DNA of 64,000 nt from Ooceraea biroi (taxonomy: Eukaryota > Arthropoda > Insecta > Hymenoptera > Formicidae), in contig NC_039514.1 in the NCBI RefSeq assembly GCF_003672135.1, positions 8,545,787 through 8,609,786 on the forward strand, in the 5' to 3' direction. A program made the translations under genes and the position numbers. The notes beneath the pieces were generated by a model. The model made no database searches, was not told where the DNA came from, and worked only from the letters and a program-made list of their open reading frames with translations. Positions 11,975-23,500 of this stretch are shown here, in pieces; position 1 is the stretch's first letter, and every line of letters begins with the position of its first letter.

Positions 11975-13182
11975 GGGGTATTCTAGTGTAGCATGTCAGA
12001 AAAATCGAATTTTTTGGCATATTTTGCAAGTATATGGTATGGAAAATATGTCTGCGAGAAGATTTAGCCCGATTCGCAAAATTAACAAAGTAATAGCACC
12101 TAATAGAAAATAACCTCTGGCGCGCGCTCGGCGGTTGGACCGCGCGGCACACAACAGAGCATTGTGTTAGTATTTTAGGTAGGATCGGAAGATCGTTATT
12201 CTTTGAAGGTCGTACATTTGAATTGGAGCCTTTGTATAGTACAGGTTATATAGTACAATGAATCTCTAAATTCATTGATTTGGACTTTTGCTCCAAAACA
12301 TCTCCATGCTGGCGTGAAAGTTGTTGAAATAGCAACATTCTTGGCAGTTATAATTTTCAATAAAGGATTTATGCCAATTTTAAAACTTATGAACGTGATG
12401 GGAGTTAGTATTGGTCAGCAAGCGGTGATGTACGCAAACTCCCGGAACGAAGCTCGTATCACCCGCTCGGAGCGGCGCTCCACTAACTTCTCTCGAGATC
12501 AGAGAATGAATCGCAGGGAAGAGAGATCAGCTCTGCAGGACTTCTACGAACAAGAGGAATGTCCCCTGTATGGCCCTGGACTAGCCGATTGATCGTAAGT
12601 AACATTATCTCTACGTAATCAGTATGAAAAACTTTAAACGTGTTTTTCTCGAAACCATGTTTTTCAAATTGGTTCCCATGATATCTCAAAAACCAGTTAA
12701 TCAATTGACTCAGGCTTTTGCACACATCTTCAGTATATGTGTGGCTATAGCCCCTTACCACAATCAAGTCGAAATATTGTTTTTTGGAATTTCTACAGCC
12801 CTTCAATGGTGAAAAAAATGGTACAAATCGAAACTTAATTTTCTCAATGAAGTCATGTTTTAAATTTTCAACTTTTTTTTTTCATTCTGGTACCTGCTAT
12901 AGCCACACTCATACTAATTAAGAATCTCTTTGGTTTGTTTGTTTCAGATGAGCAGAATAGCTGAAATCATGGGAACCATGGACCAACTTTGTTTTTCATG
13001 TTCTTATTTAATATCATGTGCAGCGCTTATTTATAGTTATTGTCTACTACAAAAATTTGGAAACATACACTAAATATGTATGAATAAGCAGGGAAAACCC
13101 TGCCTCAAAAAACCTTATACTTTTTTCAAAAAAATTTCACCAAAATAGCATACAAATTCCGCTTTTACACTAGAATACCCCC
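11975..13182 (+). mobile_element. TTAA-type DNA transposon, internally decayed
   Basis: Inverted ends GGGGTATTCTAGTGTA at 11975-11990 and 13166-13182 (five Gs on the right). The right end abuts TTAA at 13183-13186, and the left abuts TCTA, a likely mutated TTAA. TTAA target sites are used by the piggyBac and Kolobok superfamilies. The element holds a transposase 3' fragment at 12254-12592 and, near 12625-12655, the motif ACTTTAAACGTGTTTTTCTC. That motif is also in the element at 48543-49436, which ends in GGGGTTACATACCTCC beside TTAA. The two look like members of one superfamily. Confidence 0.75.
12254..12592 (+). pseudogene. Transposase C-terminal fragment
   Basis: An open frame runs from just after a TAG at 12251 to a stop at 12590-12592. 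It reads NESLNSLIWTFAPKHLH, VEIATFLAVIIFNKGF, GVSIGQQAVMYANSRNEA, a basic RSERRSTNFSRDQRMNRREE segment, and it ends EEECPLYGPGLAD-like (here QEECPLYGPGLAD). I recognise this order (NESLNS..W, FN.GF..IL, IG, basic stretch, YG.G.AD at the very end) from the C-terminal part of a widespread insect transposase family annotated as Mutator-like in Pfam; that assignment is from memory. The upstream catalytic part is not visible, so the gene is truncated. Confidence 0.6.
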
Positions 13183-13186
13183 TTAA

Positions 13187-16100
13187 TAAAGTTGCTGATT
13201 GAATCAACGACTCCAAAATCAACAGGTACCAGTCTGGTGTCCGCTCTGATTAAGATCCGAGGTCGCGACCGAGTCAAAAGAAATTCGGTCAACATGGTCT
13301 CGACAAGGAGTAATCGAGCGTTCTAGACGTACCGCTAATTCGTCGCGATCCGAAAACCGAGAGTGAGCCGAAACCCCGTCGTGCCGAAAGGTACCCCCAG
13401 ACAAATCGGTGGGTCAAGGTTCGCTGAGATTGATCGGCGACTGGAACGGTCGATCGTTCGTCTCGCCTCGCCCCGTCCTGTCACGTGTACAATTCCCGAA
13501 ACACGCGAATCTGTCGGTCGGCTCTCACCGCAATCTTCCGACAACGGGCCGCAAGAAGAGCGATCGGGCAAAACGCGTCATCGCGCGCGGCGCAAAACCG
13601 CCGGTTTCAGGTGCAGCTTTCACATTCTCGCGCGTCTCGACCAACCGAAGAGCATTGCCCTACAGGTGCGGTGCTCATCCACCTTCAACCGGACCGATCA
13701 ACGGCGTGGCGCGCAAATTTTTTCGTCCGTCAGTTATTTTATGAATTCAACGTTCGGTTTCACCAGCTTTCCATGAGACAGACCGTTAAGCCTTTAATAG
13801 TCACGAAATGCGATTCGTTTTATCACGTAATCGTTAACTTATGATTCCCCTTTGTAATGAAATCTTTTCAAAGAACCAAGTTGTTTAAAAATGAAAGAAC
13901 ATATGACCAAATAGCTATTCTCAAGATTTTCAAGATAGAAAGTTCAAAGAGCTCATATCGTTCAAACTCGTAGTCAACGGACGCGTTGTTAGTCTGGATG
14001 CGCTATACGCGGAGGAAAAATGTGCGAATTGCGACGTCGCGATCTACACGGCTGCAATTGCGCAATTGATCTCCGTGCAGGTAATTTCCTGAAATTACGA
14101 ATCCCAGGCGAATTAATTAGCGTCGCCGCGGTAAATAAGTTAATCGCCGTGCACTAGCAAAAATACAAACGACGAGGAGGGCGTTGGTCCCCGGATGACG
14201 CGGCTGCGTCGCATTCTCGCGCAAAGATGCGGCAGCGTGAGCTCTCGCGATGCACCTGCATCGCGCAGAAGCCGCCGTGCATTTCCGTTGCATCACCGCG
14301 GACGACCACAAGTACCGTGGCGCGTTGCGACGTGCAAAAACATAATTTACAACAGTGGCCATGCAACGTGCGAGAACGAGACGAAGCGTACCACTGGCTT
14401 TCTCTCTTCGGTCTTCTCACTCTTTTCCTCCCCTTTTTACAAAATTAAACAATTTTGTGTTAATTTTCTCATAACTAGTTCATTTTTCATTGGAAAGGCT
14501 GATTCTCTAAATTTTACGTGATCACACGGTCAACGTATATAAATTGAAATATTTGTTTCAAGTTCAAAAGTCACAAATGACACGATAAATTACGAAATAA
14601 ATTTGCGAAATTCTCAACAAGATTCTCGCAGTTGCGACGTCGAGTTTGTCTCGATGTCGACACCGCGCTAAGTTGAACAAGCATCATTGGAGAATGCATT
14701 CTCAACAGTTCTCGAGAAAACCTCCTGAAACTGCGGAGAGAAATAAAGCAAACATGCTTCCCTTGTCCAAGAAGGAAAGAAAAGAGGGATGAGAGGGACG
14801 AAAAGAAACGAGGGGACAGATATACGTCTCTCCCTCGCCTTCCAGGTGTGCGATTGCTTCTAATTGCCTGCTCGGTGGCCCCGAGGTGCCTCCAAAGTGA
14901 AATTGCAGCAACACGGGTCACGTGAGGAGAAGGCAACGGGACCGAATAAAAGGAAGACACCGCGAGGAAACGCGCGACGTGTACACGAGGACGAAGACGA
15001 AGACTCGGAGGATCGTGATGGAGAACAGCGAGAACGATCCCGAACATTTTTACTAATTAACCTGCGGTGCGTCGCGGTGCTGCGACGCGCCCTTTTATAT
15101 CGCGCCGAGAGCCTCGCGTCACTTTCACGGCGTTCAAATTCGATGAACGTTCTGCGGTAAATCTTCGTGCAAAATACAAGATACGAGCTCCTCGTACTTC
15201 CTACGTAGCAGAGGTAAACCAGTTTTGCCCGCACGGAACTCAAAGTTCCTCCTCCCCGAAGTACGATCGAGACGTTACGATACTGCTTGATCATGCAAGT
15301 ATCATATCGCGCCTGTCAGTCGGTTCGATAATGTCATAAATTATTAATTTCGCATTTGGAACTTCGGAGCGAACGTGATATCACGAATGTTACATTTATA
15401 CGTTGATCAATGTGATGATGTTGATTCGAGCCGTAGAAAAATGTGAACAAAGAGGAATTATCCTTGACTAATAGCCGCGATCATTACACTCTCGTGTTGC
15501 CACGATTATTCTTATTATCGTTAGAATTTACGACTCAATTCTATGCAACCTCGAGGAGCCCCGACAGATCCGTCGTGCCGATTGCGAGAGCCATAGACAC
15601 TCCGCGAAAGAATCGCGTCCGCGGCGGAGATAGCGTCTTAATCACGATCCTCGCCCCGAAAGGAAGTTGGCCAGTCACGGGAACGAAGGTCGCGCGTAAC
15701 ATCCCCTATCGGCGGGATTTTTTATCTGGAAATGATCATCCGCGCGAGTAGCGGCCGTCGGCGGCGGGCAGGCCGATCGAAGTAACCGATAACCGTTTAA
15801 TGCGCTCATTAAAATAAAATGTAAATCGTGCCGCACCGGTCCAAGGTCTGCCGTCGCCGCGCCGCTTAAAACGTCACTCCCGGCCGGTCGCGAGAATAAA
15901 ACGAGCGCGTAGGAGATCATAAGTCGCCACAATTAATATCCAGCGGCCCGCAATAACCTCTGCCGGTACGGGATCCCCGAACATGAACACGATTCACCGC
16001 GAGGGAGACAGAGGGAGAGAAAGAAAAGGGAGACGCGGGGTGGCAGGAGAGGAAGGGCGAGCACGAGGGAGAACGGCGATTTTTGCAGCATTTTTGCGGC

Positions 16101-16948
16101 CCGCACGGCAACTTCGTTATTGATGACCGCGATGTTGAGCGCTGAGAATAAAGAAGGTAGGCGTTTCCACCCTCGGTTTCGCCTCGCGAATCCCGCGCAA
16201 CGATCTCTTCGCAGCGCGAACGTTTTTCACTTTACGAGGCTGTTACTTGCGAGGCGTAGCCTCGAAGGTAGTATAGTCGCCGCGATTCGAAGCCGTGCGC
16301 GCACCGCCGCTCGTCGTCTTGTAAAAGTCAATATTTATGAGGGTGCTAACCACCGTCATCGCTCATCCCGACTCGTTAACCGGCTCTCGGCCGGCGCGGC
16401 TTTGTGTTAACATCCGAAGGACAGGCATCCTCTCTTTATTGTCAGCCCTAAAGAAAACACATCCACTGCCACGCCACGCGATTCTGATGCCAGTGAATTC
16501 AGCTGCTGCCGTTGCTGCTGCTGCTGCAGCTGAATGCAGCATGGTACGTGCCTGGCCTCCGGCCCGTGCCAAAGATCGCGCTCGCCTATCAGCGCGTTCG
16601 CACTAATCACCCGCACTGTATCTTCTGTCGCGTTGTGTTAAATAAATTCTCATTTAGTTTCACCGATCTTGCTCCGTGTAACCGAAATTTTAACTCTCCC
16701 GAAACTTAATAAATTATCTAAAATGTCAATAATTGATCTATCGAAATGTCAGTCGTCAGAAAAGGTTTCATCGAATTATCGTTAAAATTGACACTAGCCG
16801 ACAACAAAATAATGCCAAGGCTCGCGTTTTGGATTAGGCTCATTGTGACAATTGAAAATTTACATTTGACCGCTCTTAATATTCATCGCGCGCTGTCCCA
16901 CTTGAAAAGATTACACTCGTGCTACCATAATTGCGACACAAGACGGCG
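13187..16948. other. No gene recognised; CpG-rich unique DNA
   Basis: About 3.8 kb with several CpG-rich stretches (for example 13360-13640, 14900-15100 and 15550-16300) and overlapping open frames on both strands. None shows a domain or a consistent splice pattern. A CTG/CAG-rich patch sits at 16501-16540. The region could be the 3' flank or introns of the minus-strand gene at 17166-17801. Confidence 0.55.
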
Positions 16949-17001
16949 AAAGGCAAGGTGCTTCACGGAAGCCTGGTGCTCCTGTGAAGCACCTTGCCTT
17001 T
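16949..17001. other. 53-nt perfect-stem hairpin
   Basis: AAAGGCAAGGTGCTTCAC (16949-16966) pairs without mismatch with its complement at 16984-17001 around a 17-nt loop. An 18-bp perfect stem in unique DNA is unusual. It might be a short miRNA-like precursor, but 53 nt is short for an insect pre-miRNA and the pairing does not extend outward. It could also be the remnant of a tiny inverted duplication. A consensus-like splice donor (AAG then GTAAGT) follows at 17013-17021 on the plus strand. Confidence 0.5.
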
Positions 17002-17165
17002 CAAATACGTAGCAAGGTAAGTTGGTTCAGCTGCCGCCATCTCTCACCGACCCGCTCAGCCTTCCATTCGCTCGTTCGCTTTTAGCGCGTCGATAAGAAC
17101 GTACTCATGCTATACTTTCATATATACCGTAATACAATACCGCGAACCATAGATCTTAGAATTAA

Positions 17166-17801
17166 TATTTTTTCTACTCTTTCAGGATGTACATCCGGTG
17201 ATTGAACTTCCTCGCAATCTCGCGTATCGCTTCCACGAACTCGAATAAAACTAACATGTTCGTATTAATAACTTACCCTTTGGCAATGCTCCGCGCTGAC
17301 CCGCGACAAATCTGCAATGGGTTGAAAAATAACATCATGGAATTCGGGGTATCTCTGTGCCAACGGACGTGCGTACAATTCTTTGGCGCTGCACAATGCC
17401 TCTCGATACTCTTCCTCCGCATGCAACAGCTTCTCCGTGGCCCGGTATCTGCGATCCGTATCTGCGAAACAATTACAATTTTCAAACTGCAGCGACAATA
17501 ACACTCGCGAGCTATTGGCATCTTTTCAAACAAGGTTGTTTTTCTTTTTACAATATAAACTTTAAATGAGAACTATCGTACAAAAGGAATATAAAATAAA
17601 ATTTTACAAATTTATATAATTTAAATTTAATTTAAATTTCATTAAAATCACATAAAACATACAAGTAATAAGAATTACTTACCTCCAATCGCATCATATT
17701 GTCTTGCCGAGTCCTCGATGAGCAAGACTTCGTTATACAGCAGAGCTACATCGGCTGCGGGATCGATCTCGGCCCTCGAGCCTGCAAGCAGCAATTTAGG
17801 T
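17166..17801 (-). CDS. Putative RhoGEF (DH-domain-like) gene fragment
   Basis: Read on the minus strand. Exon a (17801 to 17683) follows an acceptor TTTGCAG and ends at the donor GTAAGT. It encodes PKLLLAGSRAEIDPAADVAL and on to SARQYDAIG, leaving phase 1. Exon b (17461 to 17277) follows TTGTTTCGCAG, completes the split codon as Asp and reads TDRRYRATEKLLHAEEEY, REALCSAKELYARPL, VIFQPIADLSRVSAEHCQR, then a second GTAAGT in phase 0. A possible exon c (17239 to 17166) continues in phase with FVEAIREIARKFNHRM and stops at TAG, but only after a 37-nt intron. The pattern EEEY..AL..AKELY.RPL....VIF.PI.DL resembles the first helices of Dbl-homology RhoGEF domains. The later conserved DH parts were not found in the window. 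Upstream exons are not identified; a mariner lies just 5'. The gene may be truncated or may continue across long introns. Confidence 0.45.
17277..17461 (-). CDS. Exon b of the DH-like gene
   Basis: 185 bp with both splice sites in consensus (acceptor TTCGCAG, donor GGGTAAGT), starting in phase 1 and ending in phase 0. It encodes 61 residues rich in Glu and Ala that look helical. This is the strongest single exon in the window because its entry phase matches exon a exactly. Confidence 0.55.
17683..17801 (-). CDS. Exon a of the DH-like gene
   Basis: 119 bp between acceptor TTTGCAG and donor GTAAGT. A second possible acceptor (CTTGCAG) would start the exon at 17781 instead. The peptide DPAADVALLYNEVLLIED precedes the DH-like start. 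The open frame continues upstream of the acceptor to about 17938, so an unspliced upstream extension is also possible. Confidence 0.45.
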
Positions 17802-18069
17802 CTGCAAACTCGATATTTCAAAAGTACCGGGGCAACCACGGTGGAAATAGCTCCGGGCGACGAGGCAGATAACTGCAACAGACAAAAAGAATCGAGCCAT
17901 CGCATAAGAACATTGTCTATTTCGCTCGAATCGAACAATCAGCGCTCACTCGATCGATCGATAAATAATTTATATATTAGGGGTGTGATTTAGTTTTGAG
18001 GGTTTTTTTGCTGAATGAATACCTTAATCAAAACATTTTCCTTCGTTTTCTATAACTTTTTCCCATCTT

Positions 18070-18768
18070 TCTGGCAAGAGATGGATTCCACCACGATAAA
18101 ATCACTCTTCTTTTCAGTCGATCCATTCGTCGACGAATTTTCGCACTTCTTCCAAATTATGAAAGTGTGTATCCTCTGAAGCGTGTTGCATCGACCGGAA
18201 CAAATAATAATCGCATGGAGCGATGTCCGGAGAATACGCGGGGTGCGGTAAGACTTGCCATTCAAGCTCTAATAGTATTTCTTTCACTGATAACGCAACG
18301 TCAGGTCGAGCGTTGTCACGAAGAAGAATCACTTTCCGTCGTTTACTCGCAATTGGTGGTCGTTTTTGGTCCAAGGCTTGCTTCAACTTGTACAATTGGT
18401 GTCGATAACGATCAGCCGTGACAGTCTCATGCGGATTTAACAGCTCATAGTACACTATCCCACCAAATACGGAGCATTACTTTTGAACCGTCAATATTGC
18501 GTCTCGGAGTGGATGTTGATGGTTCGCCTGGATCCACCCATGATTTTCCGCGTTTCGGATTATCAAAATAGATCCACTTTTCATCCCCAGTAACGATCCG
18601 AGACAAAAGACTCTTCTTTTTTGGCCTGGCGATCAACGAAATGCAAATGTTCAACCGGTTCGCAATGGCACTTTCCGATAATTGATGTCGAACCCATTTT
18701 CCTTCTTTCTGAATTTTTCCCATTTCATGTAAATGTTTCGTAACTGTTGTACGATCAACATTTAATGC
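18070..18768 (-). repeat. Mariner internal unit 3 (699 bp)
   Basis: Last unit in transposase order, without the 17-bp deletion. It continues into the normal 3' end through the CTTGCCAGA at 18070-18078. Confidence 0.9.
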
Positions 18769-19450
18769 TCTGGCAAGAGATGGATTCCACCACGATAAAA
18801 TCACTCTTCTTTTCAGTCGATCCATTCGTCGACGAATTTTCGCACTTCTTCCAAATTATGAAAGTGTGTATCCTCTGAAGCGTGTTGCATCGACCGGAAC
18901 AAATAATAATCGCATGGAGCAATGTCCGGAGAAGACTTGCCATTCAAGCTCTAATAGTGTTTCTTTCACTGATAACGCAACGTCAGGTCGAGCGTTGTCA
19001 CGAAGAAGAATCACTTTCCGTCGTTTACTCGCAATTGGTGGTCGTTTTTGGTCCAAGGCTTGCTTCAACTTGTACAATTGGTGTCGATAACGATCAGCCG
19101 TGACAGTCTCATGCGGATTTAACAGCTCATAGTACACTATCCCACCAAATACGGAGCATTACTTTTGAACCGTCAATATTGCGTCTCGGAGTGGATGTTG
19201 ATGGTTCGCCTGGATCCACCCATGATTTTCCGCGTTTCGGATTATCAAAATAGATCCACTTTTCATCCCCAGTAACGATCCGAGACAAAAGACTCTTCTT
19301 TTTTGGCCTGGCGATCAACGAAATGCAAATGTTCAACCGGTTCGCAATGGCACTTTCCGATAATTGATGTCGAACCCATTTTCCTTCTTTCTGAATTTTT
19401 CCCATTTCATGTAAATGTTTCGTAACTGTTGTACGATCAACATTTAATGC
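18769..19450 (-). repeat. Mariner internal unit 2 (682 bp)
   Basis: Middle unit, carrying the 17-bp deletion. It is nearly identical to the neighbouring unit at 19451-20132, as expected for a recent unequal exchange. Confidence 0.9.
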
Positions 19451-20132
19451 TCTGGCAAGAGATGGATTCCACCACGATAAAATCACTCTTCTTTTCAGTC
19501 GATCCATTCGTCGACGAATTTTCGCACTTCTTCCAAATTATGAAAGTGTGTATCCTCTGAAGCGTGTTGCATCGACCGGAACAAATAATAATCGCATGGA
19601 GCAATGTCCGGAGAAGACTTGCCATTCAAGCTCTAATAGTGTTTCTTTCACTGATAACGCAACGTCAGGTCGAGCGTTGTCACGAAGAAGAATCACTTTC
19701 CGTCGTTTACTCGCAATTGGTGGTCGTTTTTGGTCCAAGGCTTGCTTCAACTTGTACAATTGGTGTCAATAACGATCAGCCGTGACAGTCTCATGCGGAT
19801 TTAACAGCTCATAGTACACTATCCCACCAAATACGGAGCATTACTTTTGAACCGTCAATATTGCGTCTCGGAGTGGATGTTGATGGTTCGCCTGGATCCA
19901 CCCATGATTTTCCGCGTTTCGGATTATCAAAATAGATCCACTTTTCATCCCCAGTAACGATCCGAGACAAAAGACTCTTCTTTTTTGGCCTGGCGATCAA
20001 CGAAATGCAAATGTTCAACCGGTTCGCAATGGCACTTTCCGATAATTGATGTCGAACCCATTTTCCTTCTTTCTGAATTTTTCCCATTTCATGTAAATAT
20101 TTCGTAACCGTTGTACGATCAACATTTAATGC
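19451..20132 (-). repeat. Mariner internal unit 1 (682 bp)
   Basis: First unit in transposase order, carrying the 17-bp deletion. It joins the N-terminal domain at the natural CTTGCCAGA (20133-20141). Confidence 0.9.
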
Positions 20133-20567
20133 TCTGGCAAGTTCTGAAGTGGATTCTGTTGGATTTTCGTGCAATAATGCTTGCAAATCTGCATTTTCAA
20201 GCTTTCTTGGTTGTCCCGAGCGTTCTTTGTCCTTCACCACTTTTAAAGCGTCTAAACCAGTATTCACACGTCTTAATTGATGGGGCAGAATCACCATAAG
20301 TTTCCACAAGAATTCTATAACCGTCAGCCGCAGTTTTCTTCTGATTAAAAAACAAAAGCAACGCATGTCGAAAACGCTGTTTCGGAAGTTGCATTTTTAC
20401 GATGATATGAACACGACTGTTATTGCATCTATTGCTATAATGCTACTAAATGTGATGGATAATGTCAAGACTGTAAGAAACAACAGTTATCGGAAACAGC
20501 TATTGGAACAAACTGACACTACAGCCATCTGTTGCAAAACCCTCAAAACTAAATCACACTCCTAATA

Positions 20568-23500
20568 TAATATTTTCAATCTGTTACTACATAGAACAGA
20601 TCTATAAATATAAATCCTTATCAATGGATTGAATTATCGCTCAATAATCTTGCTTGTAAAAAGGAATGCTACAGATCTTAACTTGGCGCGGTAGCCGTGA
20701 CCAGTTAATCCCGCGAAATCTCAAAAACAGCGTGCAATTAAGCCGGGTCCAGCCGATATTTATGGTCTGACAATGCAAGCAGCGGCGTGAAGAAGAATCA
20801 GATAAACTGCGAGGGAGCCCAAAAGTTTACATCAGGCAAGAATCGTGCGTCGACCTTTTGGTGGCCCCTTCGCACGGTTCAAGTCCGCCACGGCGACTCC
20901 CCCGAACGCTCGTCGCGTCGCGTATGAATATGTATATTACGGTAATTGTCAGACCGTAATTCGCGCGAATTCTCCAGAAATTCCGACATACGGGGAAGGC
21001 GCGGCGAAAGTACAGTTGCTTTCTTGTACAGTAAATCCGCGATTTAACGAACTGAGGGCGGAGGAGTTGTCAGCTGAAACTGACTGTCCGTTAAAGTGCA
21101 AATGAACTCTTTCGTGTCTTCGGACGCGCGCACGTGTACGTACACTCAACATTATTCAAATGGCTCGATGATATTCATATTGTAACGCATAAATAATTTC
21201 GTGACGCATCGGAAAATGAAAGGTTAACACATTTTCGCATTCTTACGTCGCGTAACGAGCAACTATCTTTCTCGTCAACCGTAATTAAACAACGCGACCC
21301 CGGCAGATCGGGGGGTCTTAATCGACACGACGAAAAACGGGAATGTAATCGTGCATTACCGTTGCTCGATGCCCACCGAGCCTTAGTTTACAACCTTACG
21401 GGTCATCTTACGGCGTCGATGGCGATTATCGCTGCCCCGTTGCGACCGTCCCGGACAATGCAATTTAATCGTGCTTTATAGCGATATCAAGTATAGTTTA
21501 CGCCGACATCGAACGCCGATATGTTTCTAATCGCGGTGCACAGACCTACACCGGCTACACAAACGTTCCTCTTACGAGTCCGAATAATCGCCGGCTCGTA
21601 CCGGGAGGGGAACGGGATTAAAGAAAGATGATATGGTACGATCACACGATCTCCGAGATCGACGATACAATCGCTATGATTCGGTGGAATCCGGCAGTAA
21701 GAAGGCGTATACACTTGAGTATACCGTTAATCAGACTGCGCTTTTTATCCCCTTTTTAATACAACGCGCGACCGATTCCGGCATTCGGCGTTTTCCTCGA
21801 CATTTACATACGAATACGAGTATGGGTTTAAGATAGGTGCATTCTTCCCGGCAAAGTCCAGACAGATGTAAAATAACGCGAAGCAGGTCGCCGTTAAGAA
21901 CGCCGTATTAATTAATTAATACTCTCGCATCGTCACGCCGCCGTTGTAACGGACTGCAATGTAATTTCCTAATCCCCGTATTCGCACATGCATATTATTC
22001 TTTCAGAACTCAACCGCCAACATGCTGTGTTTGACACGTTGTGCAAATATCGCGTGAGTTCGTAATAAACACCGAACAATTCCAATTACGAAACAACATT
22101 TCACAACACTATCATAATTCGCTTTATTATCCCTCTTGGGTTTAATCGTCGATGAAATCATCTCGCGAGAAATCATCTTGTTATCGATTTCAGAATTACC
22201 TAAACCATCGTGCCGATGACGGACGGATGGTTTCACAGGTCTGCGATAATTGGGACGATCCATCTTCGCGGCGGCCGCGTAATTTGGATCATTACGTTTG
22301 TACGTACGATGTTTCACGCGATGTTATTTAATGTGCAAAAACGGTTGCTCGCGAAAGCACGACGCGAAGTAAAGATTACCGAATCCACAAGTATAATCTG
22401 CGTCGTCGGGAAGATTCATGACGGGAGTCTGGAGGAGTAATGTCCGCGCGGGGCGCACCGACTTTGTATTTACGTGCTCAGGGAACACGCATTATTCCTC
22501 CCCCCCACAAGCTCGAACGCGCCCCGATACGTACGTACATGTGTAGGTACTGTCAATCAGAGAGAGGAGAGCGCACGCCCACTCTCGCTTTTAATAAAGC
22601 CAAACCGGAATCGTAAAGCTGAATCTAAATTGCATAATTATACCGGTCTACGTTTCTCCCTCGTTCCAGCACGGACGACTTTTATCTCTCTTTCTTCCAC
22701 CTCCCTTCGATCCTCCTTTTATTCAGCTCCTTCTTTCGTGCTCTTTTCTATTCTCCGTGCCTCTCGCGAACCAGGATCGAGAGAATAATGACGTGAAATC
22801 GACCAGTACAAGCGTATGTCGAAGCAAATGGCCTCAGATGTGTGAGTAGTAGCCAAAATATGGTGCATTATAGAAAATATGCTGCATTATATAATAATAC
22901 TGTTACATAGCATACGTAATATACATGCGTACGGTGTAAACTAATGCATTTGCGGCTATATGCTCAAACTCGTTTCTCGTTATTCGCGAATACCTTTTGC
23001 CGACAATGTCGAACAGGCAAGTTTCTAACAGGCTCCGGCTAAATTGTCTGTCCGTTGCACGCGAATGCATGAACGGTTTAAAGGTCAGTAGTAGTTATGA
23101 CAAAATGAAATAAGAGCACAATGAGCAATCGACATCTTTGTAACACCGGCAGCCCGGCACTTTCACCGGTTCTCAAAATGAAATCTGAAAAGCAAGCAGC
23201 AAGACCACCGGTAATATCCTTGATAAAGACTTCGTTTAAATGTCCGAGAGAGAAAGATGAACCGAGGCACAATAACGAACGACGACGCGGCTCATTTGTT
23301 CTTCCGGTTAGCCAGAAATGGCTCTTTGAGATTCGCTCTCAGAATTTACTTTCTTCCCATCCGGGCATCGCCTCCTCGTCCAATTATTCAGTTCACTGAA
23401 TTCGCCGATGCGAGGCCGCACGACGCAAAGTAAAAAGATTTGCGTCTCGGACCGAGATACGTTCGCGACAAGATAACGCGCCGCGTGGCACGTCAAGCTT

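Larger units (their letters stand above)
18026..20394 (-). pseudogene. Mariner transposase with triplicated core
   Basis: The N-terminal domain starts at the ATG at 20394 (MQLPKQRFRHALLLFF), with the same frameshift after FKSG as in the other copy. The core (ARALNVDRTTV to HLLPE) then occurs three times. Each has GDEKWIYFDN, LLRDNARPDVA and a frameshift after RIWWDS, just before YYELL. The first two units lack 17 bp in the LPHPAY region; the third is complete and keeps APCDYYLF. Unlike the first locus, all three units read DQKRPPIAS with no stop. Because each unit is broken between the first and second catalytic Asp, no unit encodes an active enzyme. Confidence 0.9.
17977..20565 (-). mobile_element. 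Rearranged mariner, three internal units
   Basis: A 2,589-bp copy of the element at 6883-8816, in opposite orientation. Its ends match the first copy (TTAGGGGTGTGATTTAG at 17977) and are flanked by TA at 17975-17976 and 20566-20567. The same CTTGCCAGA junction recurs at 20133-20141, 19451-19459, 18769-18777 and 18070-18078, defining units of 682, 682 and 699 bp. The 3' part near 17990-18060 lacks 28 bp present in the first copy. It lies upstream of, and in the same orientation as, the DH-like exons, so it may sit in an intron of that gene. Confidence 0.93.
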
